The position numbers and the translations under genes were made by a program. Of a stretch of 64,000 nt of DNA, positions 33,216 through 41,837 are shown piece by piece; the first letter of the stretch is position 1; every line of letters begins with the position of its first letter. The stretch lies in NCBI GenBank assembly GCA_937895345.1, contig CALAWP010000059.1:1-64000 (forward strand), given 5' to 3'. Origin of the DNA: an uncultured Paenibacillus sp. Lineage in GTDB: Bacteria > Bacillota > Bacilli > Paenibacillales > Paenibacillaceae. The notes beneath the pieces were generated by a model, which worked only from the letters and a program-made list of their open reading frames with translations, was not told where the DNA came from and searched no databases.

Positions 33216-34210
33216 GCAAAGCGTCCGCATTTCTGAGGCGCATGCTGGCCGGGTTGCGGACTAACGCCTCCGACGCGGTTCATTTGCTGGGCCCCCGGGC
33301 AGGCGCTTGTGCCGTTTGCGGAGGAGCGGCTTACGGCGATCGCGAACGGCAGATGGGCGGCGGAACGCCGCATCACTCCATATCTGCATTGCCTTTGTGC
33401 CGCGATTGCCGCGCCTCCATCCCGTGGCTGGATCGGATCGTTTGCGCCGTCTGCGGGCGGGGCATTCGCTGCGACGATTGCCGGCGGCGGACGAAGCGGG
33501 CTTTTGTCTGCAACCGAAGCGCCGTGGAGTACAGTTCCGCTATGCGGGAGTGGCTCGCCTTGTATAAGTACCGGGGCAACGAAAGGCTGGGGCCGGTCTT
33601 GGCCGAAATGCTGTCGGCGGCGTTCGAGCGCCTGACGGAGGAAATTCGGCGGTCGGAAGCCGGAGACGGATCTGACTTTCCGCATGGCAAAAGGCAAGCC
33701 GGCTTATTTGGGGGTCACGGCCAGGCATCTGGTCCAGCGACGATATTCCGCCGCCGTGCCAATGAAGCGGCGCAGCCGGATCAAATCTGGGACGCTATCG
33801 CCTATGTGCCGATCAGCGATGAGCGCGCGGAGGAACGGGGCTTCAATCAGGCGGAGCGGCTGGCGTCTTATTTGGCCGGGAAGTACCGGTGCGGGTTGTA
33901 TCCGCTGCTTAACCGCAAGCATCATTCGGGGAAAATGAGCTTCAAGTCCAGAACGGAACGGCTGCGGGATGCGGCGGCGCTGTTTGCGGCGGACGGCGGG
34001 CAGCTTGAAGCCATGTTGAGCAGATACCAAACAAAGGAGAATGCTGCGGCAGCAAGCGCTCGCGAGTCCAGCGGCCCGACCCGTCCGCGCATCCTTCTCG
34101 TCGATGACATCTACACTACGGGCAGTACGGCGCAGGCATGCTCCTTGGCTTTGCAGCGCGGAACGGGACAGCCGCTCGATATTTATGTGCTGACTTGGGC
34201 CAGGTCCTGA
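33212..34210 (+). CDS. comFC: ComFC, phosphoribosyltransferase-like competence protein
   Basis: 332 residues; ATG at 33212 overlaps the comFA stop by 4 bases (ATGA), so translation is coupled. ComFC is needed for DNA uptake and works with ComFA. N-terminal zinc fingers are visible (CAVCGG, LCRDCRA, CAVCGRGIRCDDC), then AMREWLALYKYRGNERLG, VPISDERAEERGFNQAERLA, and the PRPP-binding motif ILLVDDIYTTGST near residue 295. Between residues about 150 and 190 there is a Gly/Arg/Ala-rich insertion that is not in the shorter Bacillus protein. The gene is monocistronic with comFA; comFB is absent. Confidence 0.93.
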   Translation: MSKASAFLRRMLAGLRTNASDAVHLLGPRAGACAVCGGAAYGDRERQMGGGTPHHSISALPLCRDCRASIPWLDRIVCAVCGRGIRCDDCRRRTKRAFVCNRSAVEYSSAMREWLALYKYRGNERLGPVLAEMLSAAFERLTEEIRRSEAGDGSDFPHGKRQAGLFGGHGQASGPATIFRRRANEAAQPDQIWDAIAYVPISDERAEERGFNQAERLASYLAGKYRCGLYPLLNRKHHSGKMSFKSRTERLRDAAALFAADGGQLEAMLSRYQTKENAAAASARESSGPTRPRILLVDDIYTTGSTAQACSLALQRGTGQPLDIYVLTWARS

Positions 34211-34257
34211 TATTCTTAATAAACCAGCCTGGACTGCTGAACGAAATTGTTAATGGT

Positions 34258-34286
34258 TTGGCAGGCAATTGTCGATATTTTAGAAT
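34258..34286 (+). promoter_or_regulatory. SigA promoter of the yvyF-flgM flagellar unit
   Basis: TTGGCA (34258-34263), a 17-base spacer and TAGAAT (34281-34286), about 155 bases before yvyF. A TCCGATAA word at 34386-34393 resembles a SigD -10, but its -35 is poor. Confidence 0.55.
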
Positions 34287-34440
34287 AGCGGTATTTTACG
34301 GAGTCTATGAAAAGGGGCCGAATGGTGAATTTTTATGGGCATGCTGGCATTGGCTTCCTAATTTATGATGAAATCTGCGGCCGGTTCCGATAAACTAGAT
34401 ATACCGTTACTATTTTTCGACATTAAGGGGGCTTATAATT

Positions 34441-34866
34441 ATGAACTTGGATAATTGTCCTCGCTGCGGCAAGCTCTTTGCCAAAAACTTTAGAGACGTA
34501 TGCCCGGTTTGTATTCGGGAAATCGATAAAGAATACGAATTGTGCGCAAACTATCTGCGCGAGCATAAAGGCGCGATCATCAGCGAACTGTCGGATCAGA
34601 CCGGCGTATCGATCAAGCAAATTACGAAATTTATAAGAGAAGGCCGCATCTCGATGATGAATGCGCCGAATCTGTCGTATCCCTGCGAGTCTTGCGGAGT
34701 GCTCATTCGAGAAAACCATCTGTGCGACGCCTGCCGCACGCGCTTGACGAAGGATACGCGCCGCGCGCTGCAAAGCGGACAGCCGGACAAGCAGAGTCCA
34801 TCATCCGAGCAGCAGAAAAACCACGACGGCGCTTATCGCGGCATCAGCCAATATAAGGATAGATAA
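34441..34866 (+). CDS. yvyF: YvyF-type flagellar operon protein (TIGR03826 family)
   Basis: 141 residues; AAGGGGG lies 9 bases before the ATG. The same position (between comFC and flgM) holds yvyF in Bacillus subtilis. The N-terminal zinc-ribbon half has CPRCGKLF and CPVCIREI. A helix-turn-helix-like segment (ISELSDQTGVSIKQITKFI) leads to a second Cys pair set (CESCGVLIRENHLCDAC). The tail is hydrophilic and Gln-rich. It has been linked to flagellar gene expression, but its molecular role is not established. The HTH-like stretch suggests a regulator. Confidence 0.88.
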   Translation: MNLDNCPRCGKLFAKNFRDVCPVCIREIDKEYELCANYLREHKGAIISELSDQTGVSIKQITKFIREGRISMMNAPNLSYPCESCGVLIRENHLCDACRTRLTKDTRRALQSGQPDKQSPSSEQQKNHDGAYRGISQYKDR

Positions 34867-34890
34867 ATATTGGCACAAGCAAAGCTTCTA

Positions 34891-34918
34891 TAAAATATCA
34901 CTTGACGAAAGCCGATAA
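34891..34918 (+). promoter_or_regulatory. SigD promoter of flgM
   Basis: TAAA (34891-34894), a 16-base spacer (15 from the overlapping AAAA) and a consensus GCCGATAA (34911-34918). SigD control of flgM is known in Bacillus. Confidence 0.75.
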
Positions 34919-34943
34919 TACTTGTAAAGGTTATCGGCTTTTG
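34908..34943 (+). terminator. Hairpin overlapping the flgM SigD promoter
   Basis: AAAGCCGATAA (34908-34918) pairs with TTATCGGCTTT (34931-34941), followed by a T-rich stretch (TTTTGCAGTTTTTG). The left arm contains the SigD -10. Only transcripts coming from yvyF carry both arms. Confidence 0.65.
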
Positions 34944-34972
34944 CAGTTTTTGAACATTATGAGGTGGTTAAA

Positions 34973-35236
34973 GTGAAGATAAATGAAGTGAACCGGTTAG
35001 GCGGAGTCAATCAATATCAGAAGCAGAACGAATACCGTTCCGAAGGCTCCAATAAGGCCAAGAAAAAGGATCAGGTGCAAATTTCGGCGGCAGCCAAGGA
35101 AATGCTGACGACAAGCCAGCTGAACGGAGCGGAACGAGCGCTGCGCGTAAGCGAGCTGAAGCAAGAGGTCGCTTCCGGCACGTATCATGTCGATTCGGGC
35201 AAGATCGCGGAGAAGCTGCTCCCTTATTTGAAATAA
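34973..35236 (+). CDS. flgM: Anti-sigma-D factor FlgM
   Basis: 87 residues from the GTG at 34973 (GAGGTGG 5 bases upstream). FlgM binds SigD and holds it inactive until the hook-basal body is complete. The N-terminal half is hydrophilic and disordered-looking (MKINEVNRLGGVNQYQ), and the C-terminal half has the conserved KDQVQISAAAKEM and RVSELKQEVASGTYHVDSGKIAEKLL helices that contact sigma. Length is typical. It starts the flgM-flgN-flgK-flgL order seen in Bacillus and has its own SigD promoter. Confidence 0.95.
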   Translation: MKINEVNRLGGVNQYQKQNEYRSEGSNKAKKKDQVQISAAAKEMLTTSQLNGAERALRVSELKQEVASGTYHVDSGKIAEKLLPYLK

Positions 35237-35302
35237 TGCGGCAACATTTTCAAGAGACGATGGACTCGGCATAAGCAGACATTAGGAAAACAGGTGATGG
35301 AA

Positions 35303-35806
35303 TTGTCCGCATTTCGAGAGCTGATAGAGACGCTGGAGTCGATGCTGCACATTTACAAAGCGCTGGGTGTCATTGCGTTAGAGAAGAAGGACCATATTAT
35401 TCAGAACCGCGTGACGGAGCTGACGTCGTGCACCGCCAAGGAAACCAAGCTTCTGAAAGAAATTTCGGAGCTGGACGCCGCAGTGCGGTCGGCATCGATT
35501 CGGCTTCAGCGGGATCTCGGATTCCGGCCGAAGATCAAGATGACGCTGACGGAGCTGGGCAAGCTGGTCTTTCAAGCCGATGAGAAGCAGGAGCTTGCGG
35601 CCTTGCAGACGGAATTGGCGGAAGCGGCGGACCGGCTGAGAAAGGCGAACGAGCTGAATCAGCAGCTGCTGCAGCAATCTATCGAATTCGTCAGCTTTTC
35701 CTTGGACGTCATGTACGGGGCGCCGGACGAAGAGGTTGTATACAAGAAGCCGACCTTGCAGCCGCAAGGGCAGAAGAGGAACGGACTGTTCGACACACGC
35801 GCCTGA
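35303..35806 (+). CDS. flgN: FlgN-type export chaperone for hook-filament junction proteins
   Basis: 167 residues from the TTG at 35303, favoured because AGGTGAT at 35292-35298 is optimally spaced; an ATG at 35297 lies within that site. FlgN-family proteins (PF05130) escort FlgK and FlgL to the flagellar export apparatus in the cytoplasm. The sequence is almost wholly helical and Leu/Glu-rich, with a heptad pattern (LETLESMLHIYKALGVIALEKKDHII, positions 35320-35400) and ETKLLKEISELDAAV. The C-terminal segment after residue 130 is Pro/Lys-rich and probably flexible. Position between flgM and flgK matches yvyG of Bacillus. Confidence 0.88.
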   Translation: MSAFRELIETLESMLHIYKALGVIALEKKDHIIQNRVTELTSCTAKETKLLKEISELDAAVRSASIRLQRDLGFRPKIKMTLTELGKLVFQADEKQELAALQTELAEAADRLRKANELNQQLLQQSIEFVSFSLDVMYGAPDEEVVYKKPTLQPQGQKRNGLFDTRA

Positions 35807-35839
35807 CGATAGGGCGAATAGGGAAACGGAGGCAGCCAC

Positions 35840-37420
35840 ATGAGATCGACATTTCACAGCTTGGAAACGAGCAAGCGCGCATTGTTCACGCAATCTACGG
35901 CGCTTAATACGCTGGGTCATAACATTGCGAACGCTTCAACCGATGGCTACAGCCGCCAACGGGTTAACATGACGGCCGCCCGGCCGCTTGCTTTTCCAGG
36001 CATGACCAGGCCGAACACGCCGGGCCAATTGGGACAAGGCGTCGAATACGTCAGCATTACGCGCGTACGCGACAATTATTTGGATTTGCAATACCGCAGA
36101 GAAAACCAGCAGCTGGGCATGTGGGACATACACGACCAAGCGATTCAATCCATCGAAAAGATTATTAACGAACCGTCCGACAGCGGGTTGAGCAAAGTGA
36201 TGGACAAGTTTTGGAACTCGCTGGAGGTATTGAACCGTGACCCGTCGCTGCTCAGCGCTCGGATTGATTTGATCGGCTCCGCTACGAATCTGGTCAATAC
36301 GTTTAAACATATGGACGCGTCGTTCGATACGCTTGAGGCGGATGCGGAAAGCAACATTGATTCGAAGCTGGTGCAGGCGAATACAATTATCGACAGCATT
36401 TCGCAATTGAACGGCATTATTCGCAAGATCGAAATGCTGGGCGACAACGCCAACGATTACCGCGATCAACGCGACCTTATGCTGGATCAGCTGTCCAAAA
36501 TCGTTGACGTACAGTATGCCGAAGACGCAAGCGGGATGGTCAATGTATTTACCGGCGGCGTGCAGGTGGTGAACGGGGAGGCGCCTACGGCGCTTACGGC
36601 TGCCGATGTTCCGAATATTACGGCCGGGGAAATTGCCGGTTACAAGAAGGCCGTCGAAGAAGTGCAAATTATTCGCAATCAGTTGAACGCCATGGTCGAT
36701 ACGCTCATTAACGGGGCAGTTGATGTTACTTTGCCGAACGGTTACCGCACCTCCGAGCCAATGATTGCGAACAACGACGTCACCTTGGACGACGGCACCT
36801 TGATCACAGCCGGCAATACGATCCCGGCCAATTCGACCATCGCTTCTTCCGTATCGGTAACGGTCAACGGCTTCAACGGCTTGCATCGTCTCGGCTATAC
36901 TTTGACCGACCCGGCAGAGACGGGCCTGGCGTTTTTTACGACCACGGATGGCAGCGCGACATTTAATATAGGCAACCTCCAGGTTAACCCTGAAATCGCG
37001 GCTGACACGAACAAAGTCGCGGCTTCCGGCAAATACGAGCTGAACGCCGCCGGCGACATGGTCACGATAAAAGGAAATAGCGACATTGCATTGGCTCTGA
37101 CGAGCCTCCGCGACAAAAAGTTCAACTACCCGAGCAATCTGACTTCCTTATCCACAGGTACGCCGGACGACTATTTCCGCGCGCTGGTCGGCGACCTGGG
37201 CACTCGGGCCAATAATGCCACCCGCAACTACAACAACCAAATGAACCTGGTCGACGGCGTTGAAATGAGACGGCAATCGGTAAGCGGCGTTTCGCTGGAC
37301 GAAGAGATGGCGGATATGATCCGTTTTCAGCATGCATACAACGCGGCGGCAAGAAATATGACGGTGATCGACGAGATGCTGGACCGCGTCATCAATCAAA
37401 TGGGCGTCGTAGGCAGATAG
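35840..37420 (+). CDS. flgK: Flagellar hook-associated protein 1
   Basis: 526 residues; ATG at 35840 with GGAGG upstream. FlgK is the first hook-filament junction protein, exported through the flagellum. The N-terminus has the rod/hook signature ALFTQSTALNTLGHNIANASTDGYSRQRV. The C-terminus SGVSLDEEMADMIRFQHAYNAAARNMTVIDEMLDRVI is the matching coiled-coil D0 region. The middle (about 300-430) is a variable beta-rich domain. The stop codon overlaps the AGGAGG ribosome-binding site of flgL. Confidence 0.96.
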   Translation: MRSTFHSLETSKRALFTQSTALNTLGHNIANASTDGYSRQRVNMTAARPLAFPGMTRPNTPGQLGQGVEYVSITRVRDNYLDLQYRRENQQLGMWDIHDQAIQSIEKIINEPSDSGLSKVMDKFWNSLEVLNRDPSLLSARIDLIGSATNLVNTFKHMDASFDTLEADAESNIDSKLVQANTIIDSISQLNGIIRKIEMLGDNANDYRDQRDLMLDQLSKIVDVQYAEDASGMVNVFTGGVQVVNGEAPTALTAADVPNITAGEIAGYKKAVEEVQIIRNQLNAMVDTLINGAVDVTLPNGYRTSEPMIANNDVTLDDGTLITAGNTIPANSTIASSVSVTVNGFNGLHRLGYTLTDPAETGLAFFTTTDGSATFNIGNLQVNPEIAADTNKVAASGKYELNAAGDMVTIKGNSDIALALTSLRDKKFNYPSNLTSLSTGTPDDYFRALVGDLGTRANNATRNYNNQMNLVDGVEMRRQSVSGVSLDEEMADMIRFQHAYNAAARNMTVIDEMLDRVINQMGVVGR

Positions 37421-37431
37421 GAGGATAAGAG

Positions 37432-38343
37432 ATGCGCGTAACGGGAATGATGCAAAATACGCAGCTGCTTAGAAACTTGAGGAATACGAATACGGGCATT
37501 ACGGATTGGCAGAACAAGCTGGCGACGGGCCAGCGGATTCATCGCCCTGGCGACGATCCTGTCGGGATCGGATATCAGATGCGATACGATACCGAACTCG
37601 CCCGCAGCAACGAGTTTCTGGAAAATGCAAGGACGGGTATCGGCTGGTTGAATACGATGGATTCGGTGCTGCAGCAAGCGACTTCCGTATTACAGAGAAC
37701 GCGGGTGTTGACGCAACAGGCTTCTACCGGGACGACGCCCGATGAAGCGCGTCAACAAATCGCCGCCGAGATCAAGCAGTTGCGTGAGCAAATGGTTACG
37801 ATAGGAAACAGCACGTATGACGGCCGGTTTATGTTTAATGGTCAGAAAACGGATGTACAGCCCTACTCAGTTGCTAATGCCGGTTTTGAAACGACTGATT
37901 CAGGTATGTACTATTTGAATGTTAGTTCCGCTGTGTCGGTGCCGGTGAGCATTACGGGCGAGCAAATTTTCGGAAAAGCAGGACAAGCCGGTCCGCCTCC
38001 TGTTCCTGGCGACAACGTATTTCAAGTTTTGGATGATATCTATAACCACTTAATATCGAACGACCAGGCCGCGTTAGGTGACGACTTAAGCAAGATCGAT
38101 GCGGCCGCTGACCGTATTTCTGCCAGTTTGGCGGAAGTTGGCGCAAGAACAAACCGTTTTGAACTTGTTGAAAATCGAATACTGGACGAGCAGATTGGCA
38201 TAAAGAAGCTTCGTTCGGAGGTTGGCGATGTCGATATGGCCGAAGCAATCATTCAATTGCAGCTGAAGGAGAATGTGCTTCAAGCTTCACTGGCTACAGG
38301 TGCCAGGGTCATGCAAGCCTCGCTCATCGATTTTATTAGATAA
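37432..38343 (+). CDS. flgL: Flagellar hook-associated protein 3
   Basis: 303 residues; AGGAGG ends 7 bases before the ATG. FlgL is the second junction protein, on which the filament polymerises. The flagellin-like N-terminus is visible (RVTGMMQNTQLLRNLRNTNTGI and RIHRPGDDPVGIGYQMRY), as is the C-terminus (VGDVDMAEAIIQLQLKENVLQASLATGARVMQASLIDFI). Length and order after flgK are typical. Confidence 0.96.
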   Translation: MRVTGMMQNTQLLRNLRNTNTGITDWQNKLATGQRIHRPGDDPVGIGYQMRYDTELARSNEFLENARTGIGWLNTMDSVLQQATSVLQRTRVLTQQASTGTTPDEARQQIAAEIKQLREQMVTIGNSTYDGRFMFNGQKTDVQPYSVANAGFETTDSGMYYLNVSSAVSVPVSITGEQIFGKAGQAGPPPVPGDNVFQVLDDIYNHLISNDQAALGDDLSKIDAAADRISASLAEVGARTNRFELVENRILDEQIGIKKLRSEVGDVDMAEAIIQLQLKENVLQASLATGARVMQASLIDFIR

Positions 38344-38379
38344 TTTATTTTATTTACAGCCAATGGGGGCAAGGCGCGC

Positions 38380-38832
38380 ATGAATACATCGAAAGTGTCC
38401 TCTAGTTCTTATCGGCCGGCAGAGCTCTACATCCATTTAAAAGCAGCCGAAATAGAGATGGATTGGCGCAAAGTATGGGACAGCATGGGGCTTGAAAATC
38501 CTATGTCATTCATGCGTTCGCGAAATGCCGCGATACGTCAAGAAGCCGTGGAAGCTATAGGACAGAAAGTTCGAGACGGGGACAGGATTGCCCAGAGTGT
38601 CAAGAACAAGGAACAAAACGTATTTGGAAACATTGCCTTGGAAAAGCACCTGAGGGAACGAACTCCCGTTACTCAGCTTGTGGCGATGCCATCTACGGGA
38701 CCAAATATTGAGATTACGACCTATAGGCCAGACATTCAAATTATTGCACATTCACCGGCATTAAGCGGCTCTAAGACTAAATTGTCGACTATGACTACCG
38801 TCCAATCATCCTTTGTGAATACCAAAGTTTAA
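38380..38832 (+). CDS. yviE: YviE-like flagellar operon protein (DUF6470 family)
   Basis: 150 residues, shorter than Bacillus YviE (about 190). The position between flgL and fliW is the same as in Bacillus subtilis. The N-terminal IHLKAAEIEMDW and the central FMRSRNAAIRQEAVEAIGQKVRDGDRIA helices are the recognisable part. The C-terminal third has the I-E-I-x-x-Y-R-P-D-I-Q-I pattern of this family. No function is established. GGGGGCAAGG upstream of the ATG is a weak ribosome-binding site. Confidence 0.7.
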   Translation: MNTSKVSSSSYRPAELYIHLKAAEIEMDWRKVWDSMGLENPMSFMRSRNAAIRQEAVEAIGQKVRDGDRIAQSVKNKEQNVFGNIALEKHLRERTPVTQLVAMPSTGPNIEITTYRPDIQIIAHSPALSGSKTKLSTMTTVQSSFVNTKV

Positions 38833-38859
38833 TAAAGCTAATATTTGGATGGAGGTGCC

Positions 38860-39315
38860 ATGTTGGCTGAAAGAGCAACGCAATCTGAAAGGTTGCTGAA
38901 TACGGCTTACGGACAGTTTCCCGTATCGGATCACCAACTCTTTGTTTTTGAACAAGGGATTATCGGTCTTCCGCACATTAAGGAATATGCTTTGTTTCCA
39001 TACGAAGATTCCGAATTGTTTATTCTTCAATCCTGCCAAGACGAAATCAGCTTTATTTTAATCCCGGCGTACAAGGTGGACAAGATATTGAACTTCCCGA
39101 TCGATGAGGAGACCGTTGAATTGCTGGGGATCCAACAGCCTGAAGACGTTACGGCTTTTCTTATCGTCCACATAGTAGAGGATAAGCCTTACGTCAATGC
39201 CAAAGCGCCAATTTTGCTTGTGCCTTCAACAAATAAAGGCTGTCAATATGTCATTAACGATGTTAATTTTGCCATTCGAGAGCCTCTGGTTATGAAAGGT
39301 CAATTGTCATGTTAG
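38860..39315 (+). CDS. fliW: Flagellar assembly factor FliW
   Basis: 151 residues. Either the ATG at 38860 or the adjacent TTG at 38863 may be used; GGAGGTG is at 38851-38857. FliW binds flagellin and CsrA: when flagellin is exported, free FliW sequesters CsrA and relieves repression of hag translation. Family motifs are FEQGIIGLPHIKEYALFP, DEISFILIPAY, DVTAFLIVHI and YVNAKAPILLVPSTNKGCQYV. It overlaps csrA by 7 bases. Confidence 0.95.
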   Translation: MLAERATQSERLLNTAYGQFPVSDHQLFVFEQGIIGLPHIKEYALFPYEDSELFILQSCQDEISFILIPAYKVDKILNFPIDEETVELLGIQQPEDVTAFLIVHIVEDKPYVNAKAPILLVPSTNKGCQYVINDVNFAIREPLVMKGQLSC

Positions 39316-39563
39316 TTTTGAAGCGGAAGGTTGGAGAAGTGGTCAAGATTGGGAATGATATTGAAATACAAATTTTGGCCTTGGAAGGGGATGTCATTAA
39401 ATTAGGCTTTAATGCACCCAAGCATGTTCAAATTATGCGATCAGAGCTGTATGATGCTATACGCGCTGAGAACATACAAGCCGGAAACCAGCAAGTCGAG
39501 CAATCCAAACAGTTACTCAGCCTGCTGGCAAAGAAGGCACCAAAAGATGAAGAAACCCAATAG
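39309..39563 (+). CDS. csrA: Translational regulator CsrA
   Basis: 84 residues. CsrA dimers bind GGA motifs in mRNA leaders; in Bacillus the known target is hag. The sequence opens MLVLKRKVGEVVKIGNDIEI and contains GDVIKLGFNAPKHVQIMRSELYDAI, keeping the beta-swapped fold and the Arg of the RNA-binding surface. It has Lys-Arg where most relatives have Ser-Arg and a longer hydrophilic C-terminal tail (EQSKQLLSLLAKKAPKDEE). It overlaps fliW. A matching binding-site arrangement is visible in the hag leader at 42281-42325. Confidence 0.95.
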   Translation: MLVLKRKVGEVVKIGNDIEIQILALEGDVIKLGFNAPKHVQIMRSELYDAIRAENIQAGNQQVEQSKQLLSLLAKKAPKDEETQ

Positions 39564-39584
39564 ACGAGATTAGGAGGAATTAAC

Positions 39585-39953
39585 GTGCTAGGTGCAATCA
39601 ATCGAGTGGACGGAACCAATCGGGATTGGAGCCAGGCGAATACGGCAGCGAAGAATGGAGCAGACAAAACGCCCGTCGATGTTAAGATAACCGGAATCAA
39701 TGCGGCAAATCAGCAACTCAGCGAAGCTGACAAAGAGAAGCTCTACAAGGAAGTGGAGAAGGTCAATGAACAGCTGCGCGCCCAAAATCATTCATTTCGC
39801 TTTAAGTTCAGCGAAGAAGCTGAGCAATTCTACATGCAGGTAATAGATTTGAGAACGCAAGAAGTGGTTGACAGTATACCTTCAGAACATATGATCGAAC
39901 TGGCGGCAAAATTAAAAGATATGATTGGTTTTTTTATTGATGAGAAGCTGTAA
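39585..39953 (+). CDS. flaG: FlaG family flagellar protein
   Basis: 122 residues from a GTG with TAGGAGGAA 8 bases upstream. FlaG proteins (PF03646) influence filament length. The N-terminal ~45 residues are polar and variable. The conserved domain contains LYKEVEKVNEQLRAQNHSFRFKFSEE, FYMQVIDLRTQEVVDSIPSE (positions 39828-39890) and the end helix LKDMIGFFIDEKL. The gene precedes fliD, as yvyC does in Bacillus. Confidence 0.92.
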   Translation: MLGAINRVDGTNRDWSQANTAAKNGADKTPVDVKITGINAANQQLSEADKEKLYKEVEKVNEQLRAQNHSFRFKFSEEAEQFYMQVIDLRTQEVVDSIPSEHMIELAAKLKDMIGFFIDEKL

Positions 39954-39991
39954 ATACTAGATGTAACATCATATCGGAAAGGGTGAGGATT

Positions 39992-41413
39992 ATGTCTATT
40001 AGCATTACCGGATTGGCGTCTGGTCTGGATACCGCATCGATGATATCAAAGTTGATGGAAATCGAAAGATATCCGTATAACCGTCTTGAAACGAAAAAAA
40101 GTTATCTGAAATCCGAACAATCCGTATTCAGGAGCATCAATACAAAGCTTAGTGCCTTACAGACGGCAATCGCGGATTTGAAATTATCATCGACGTACCA
40201 CTTGTCGTCCGCCAAAAGCGCGGATGATACAGTCGTAAAAGCTACAGCGTCGGAAGGTGCATCTACAGGCTCCTTTAACATTCAGATCACTCAGCTTGCC
40301 AAGAGTCATACGATTGCCTCTAATATCGTTGATGAGAACTCTGTGAATCTAGTAGGCAAAGAGTTTTTCGTTAAAGGAAATAAGATCGATATGTCTGGTT
40401 TGGATGCCGATGCGAATAACGGCGATGTTTTGGAATATGTTAAGAACCAAATTAATCAGAATAACTGGGGTATTTCCGCTACGGTTATGTCGGTGGACGA
40501 CTCGGGCAATAAAGTGCTATCCCTGATTTCAAAAGAAACTGGCGCTGAAAGCAAAATTGTCAAGGTTTCCGACCCCTCTGACCCTGTCGGCAGCAAAGAA
40601 ATTTCAATATCTGGCAGTGGATTCGATGAATTGACCTTCACTCAAAAACAAGCTGCTCAAAACGCCATATTCACGGTGAATGGGATTGATGTCGAAAAAT
40701 CCAGCAATTCGGTCAAGGATGTTATATCAGGCGTAACGTTGGAGCTTCTTAAAGAAGGATCAAGTTCTACAGTAACCGTTGCATCCGATGGGGATAAGGT
40801 TGCCAGCAAAATCGACGCATTCGTAAAGGCCTACAATGATGTAGTAACAACAGTACGGGATAATTTGGCCAAGCCCGCAGATGAGACCAAGATGAATCCA
40901 TTGCAAGGCGACGCGCTTCTAAAGGATATCAGCAACTCATTGTATCAAATGTTCACAGGGGCTTCTGGAGAACTTGGAGAAGGATTCCGCATGATGTCGG
41001 AATTGGGCCTTACGATCGATAAGGGCATAACCAAAGGCAGCGAAATGACGGGGAGAATTACCTTCGATAAAGAACTGTTTAAACAAAAGCTGGCGGAAAA
41101 TCCGAATGCGGTTGCGGATTTGTTTAAAGACAGCGATAGCGGAATCATAGCTAAAATGGACGAGAGACTGAAAGAATGGACCCGTTCTTCAACAGGCTTG
41201 CTCGCAACCAAAATTAGCGGATACGATTCGGAAATCAAAATGGTGGATGACCGAATGGTTGCCATGGATGTGCGATTAACCATGAAAGAACAACAGCTAA
41301 AAAATCAATTTAATGCAATGGAAGTAGCATTGTCAAAATTGAAAAGCGAGCAAAGCTGGTTAACGGCGCAGTTTGCGGCATTATCGTCCTTGAACTCCGG
41401 CAATAAAAAATAA
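39992..41413 (+). CDS. fliD: Flagellar filament cap protein FliD
   Basis: 473 residues from the ATG at 39992 (AAAGGGTGAGG upstream); an in-frame GTG at 39983 lies in that site. FliD caps the filament and folds incoming flagellin. The N-terminus SITGLASGLDTASMISKLMEIER and SYLKSEQSVFRSINTKLSAL is typical. The middle holds the NGIDVEKSSNSVKDVISGVTLEL motif. The C-terminus ends with the coiled coil DDRMVAMDVRLTMKEQQLKNQF and SWLTAQFAALSSLNSG. It is directly followed by fliS and fliT. Confidence 0.96.
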   Translation: MSISITGLASGLDTASMISKLMEIERYPYNRLETKKSYLKSEQSVFRSINTKLSALQTAIADLKLSSTYHLSSAKSADDTVVKATASEGASTGSFNIQITQLAKSHTIASNIVDENSVNLVGKEFFVKGNKIDMSGLDADANNGDVLEYVKNQINQNNWGISATVMSVDDSGNKVLSLISKETGAESKIVKVSDPSDPVGSKEISISGSGFDELTFTQKQAAQNAIFTVNGIDVEKSSNSVKDVISGVTLELLKEGSSSTVTVASDGDKVASKIDAFVKAYNDVVTTVRDNLAKPADETKMNPLQGDALLKDISNSLYQMFTGASGELGEGFRMMSELGLTIDKGITKGSEMTGRITFDKELFKQKLAENPNAVADLFKDSDSGIIAKMDERLKEWTRSSTGLLATKISGYDSEIKMVDDRMVAMDVRLTMKEQQLKNQFNAMEVALSKLKSEQSWLTAQFAALSSLNSGNKK

Positions 41414-41444
41414 TGCAGAATCAGATTAAGGGGATGAACAGACC

Positions 41445-41837
41445 ATGATCCCAAACCGTAATGGATATCAGGCTTATCAACGAAACAAGTACGATACAGC
41501 CTCCCCGCATAAGCTTATACTCATGTTATATGAGGGTGCGATCAGATTCAGCGACCAGGCCGTCAAATCACTAAATTCAGGCGACATTATAGAAACGAAT
41601 CGGTTTCTTCAAAAAGCGCAAGATATAATTTATGAACTCATAGCCTGCCTTAATCATAAAGAAGGCGGTGAAATTGCCTCCAATCTTCACAATATATATT
41701 TATATGTAATCGATCTGCTTGTGAAGGCCAATACGGAGAAGGATGCAGCCAAAATAGAAGAAGCCATTTCATTGATTGCATCCATTAAATCCGCATGGGA
41801 ACAAATCGGCAAGGAAGTGTCCATTGGTCATGCATAA
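41445..41837 (+). CDS. fliS: Flagellin export chaperone FliS
   Basis: 130 residues. FliS binds the C-terminus of flagellin in the cytoplasm and stops premature polymerisation. The motif GYQAYQRNKYDTASPHKLILMLYEGAI is the family signature, followed by NRFLQKAQDIIYELIACLN and LYVIDLLVKANTEKD. Length is standard. It overlaps fliT by 8 bases. Confidence 0.96.
   Translation: MIPNRNGYQAYQRNKYDTASPHKLILMLYEGAIRFSDQAVKSLNSGDIIETNRFLQKAQDIIYELIACLNHKEGGEIASNLHNIYLYVIDLLVKANTEKDAAKIEEAISLIASIKSAWEQIGKEVSIGHA

Noticed and set aside
34322..34393. 23-codon ORF before yvyF with an AAAAGGGG site
   Set aside because: Too short and without recognisable features. It could be a leader peptide, but nothing beyond the ribosome-binding site supports it.
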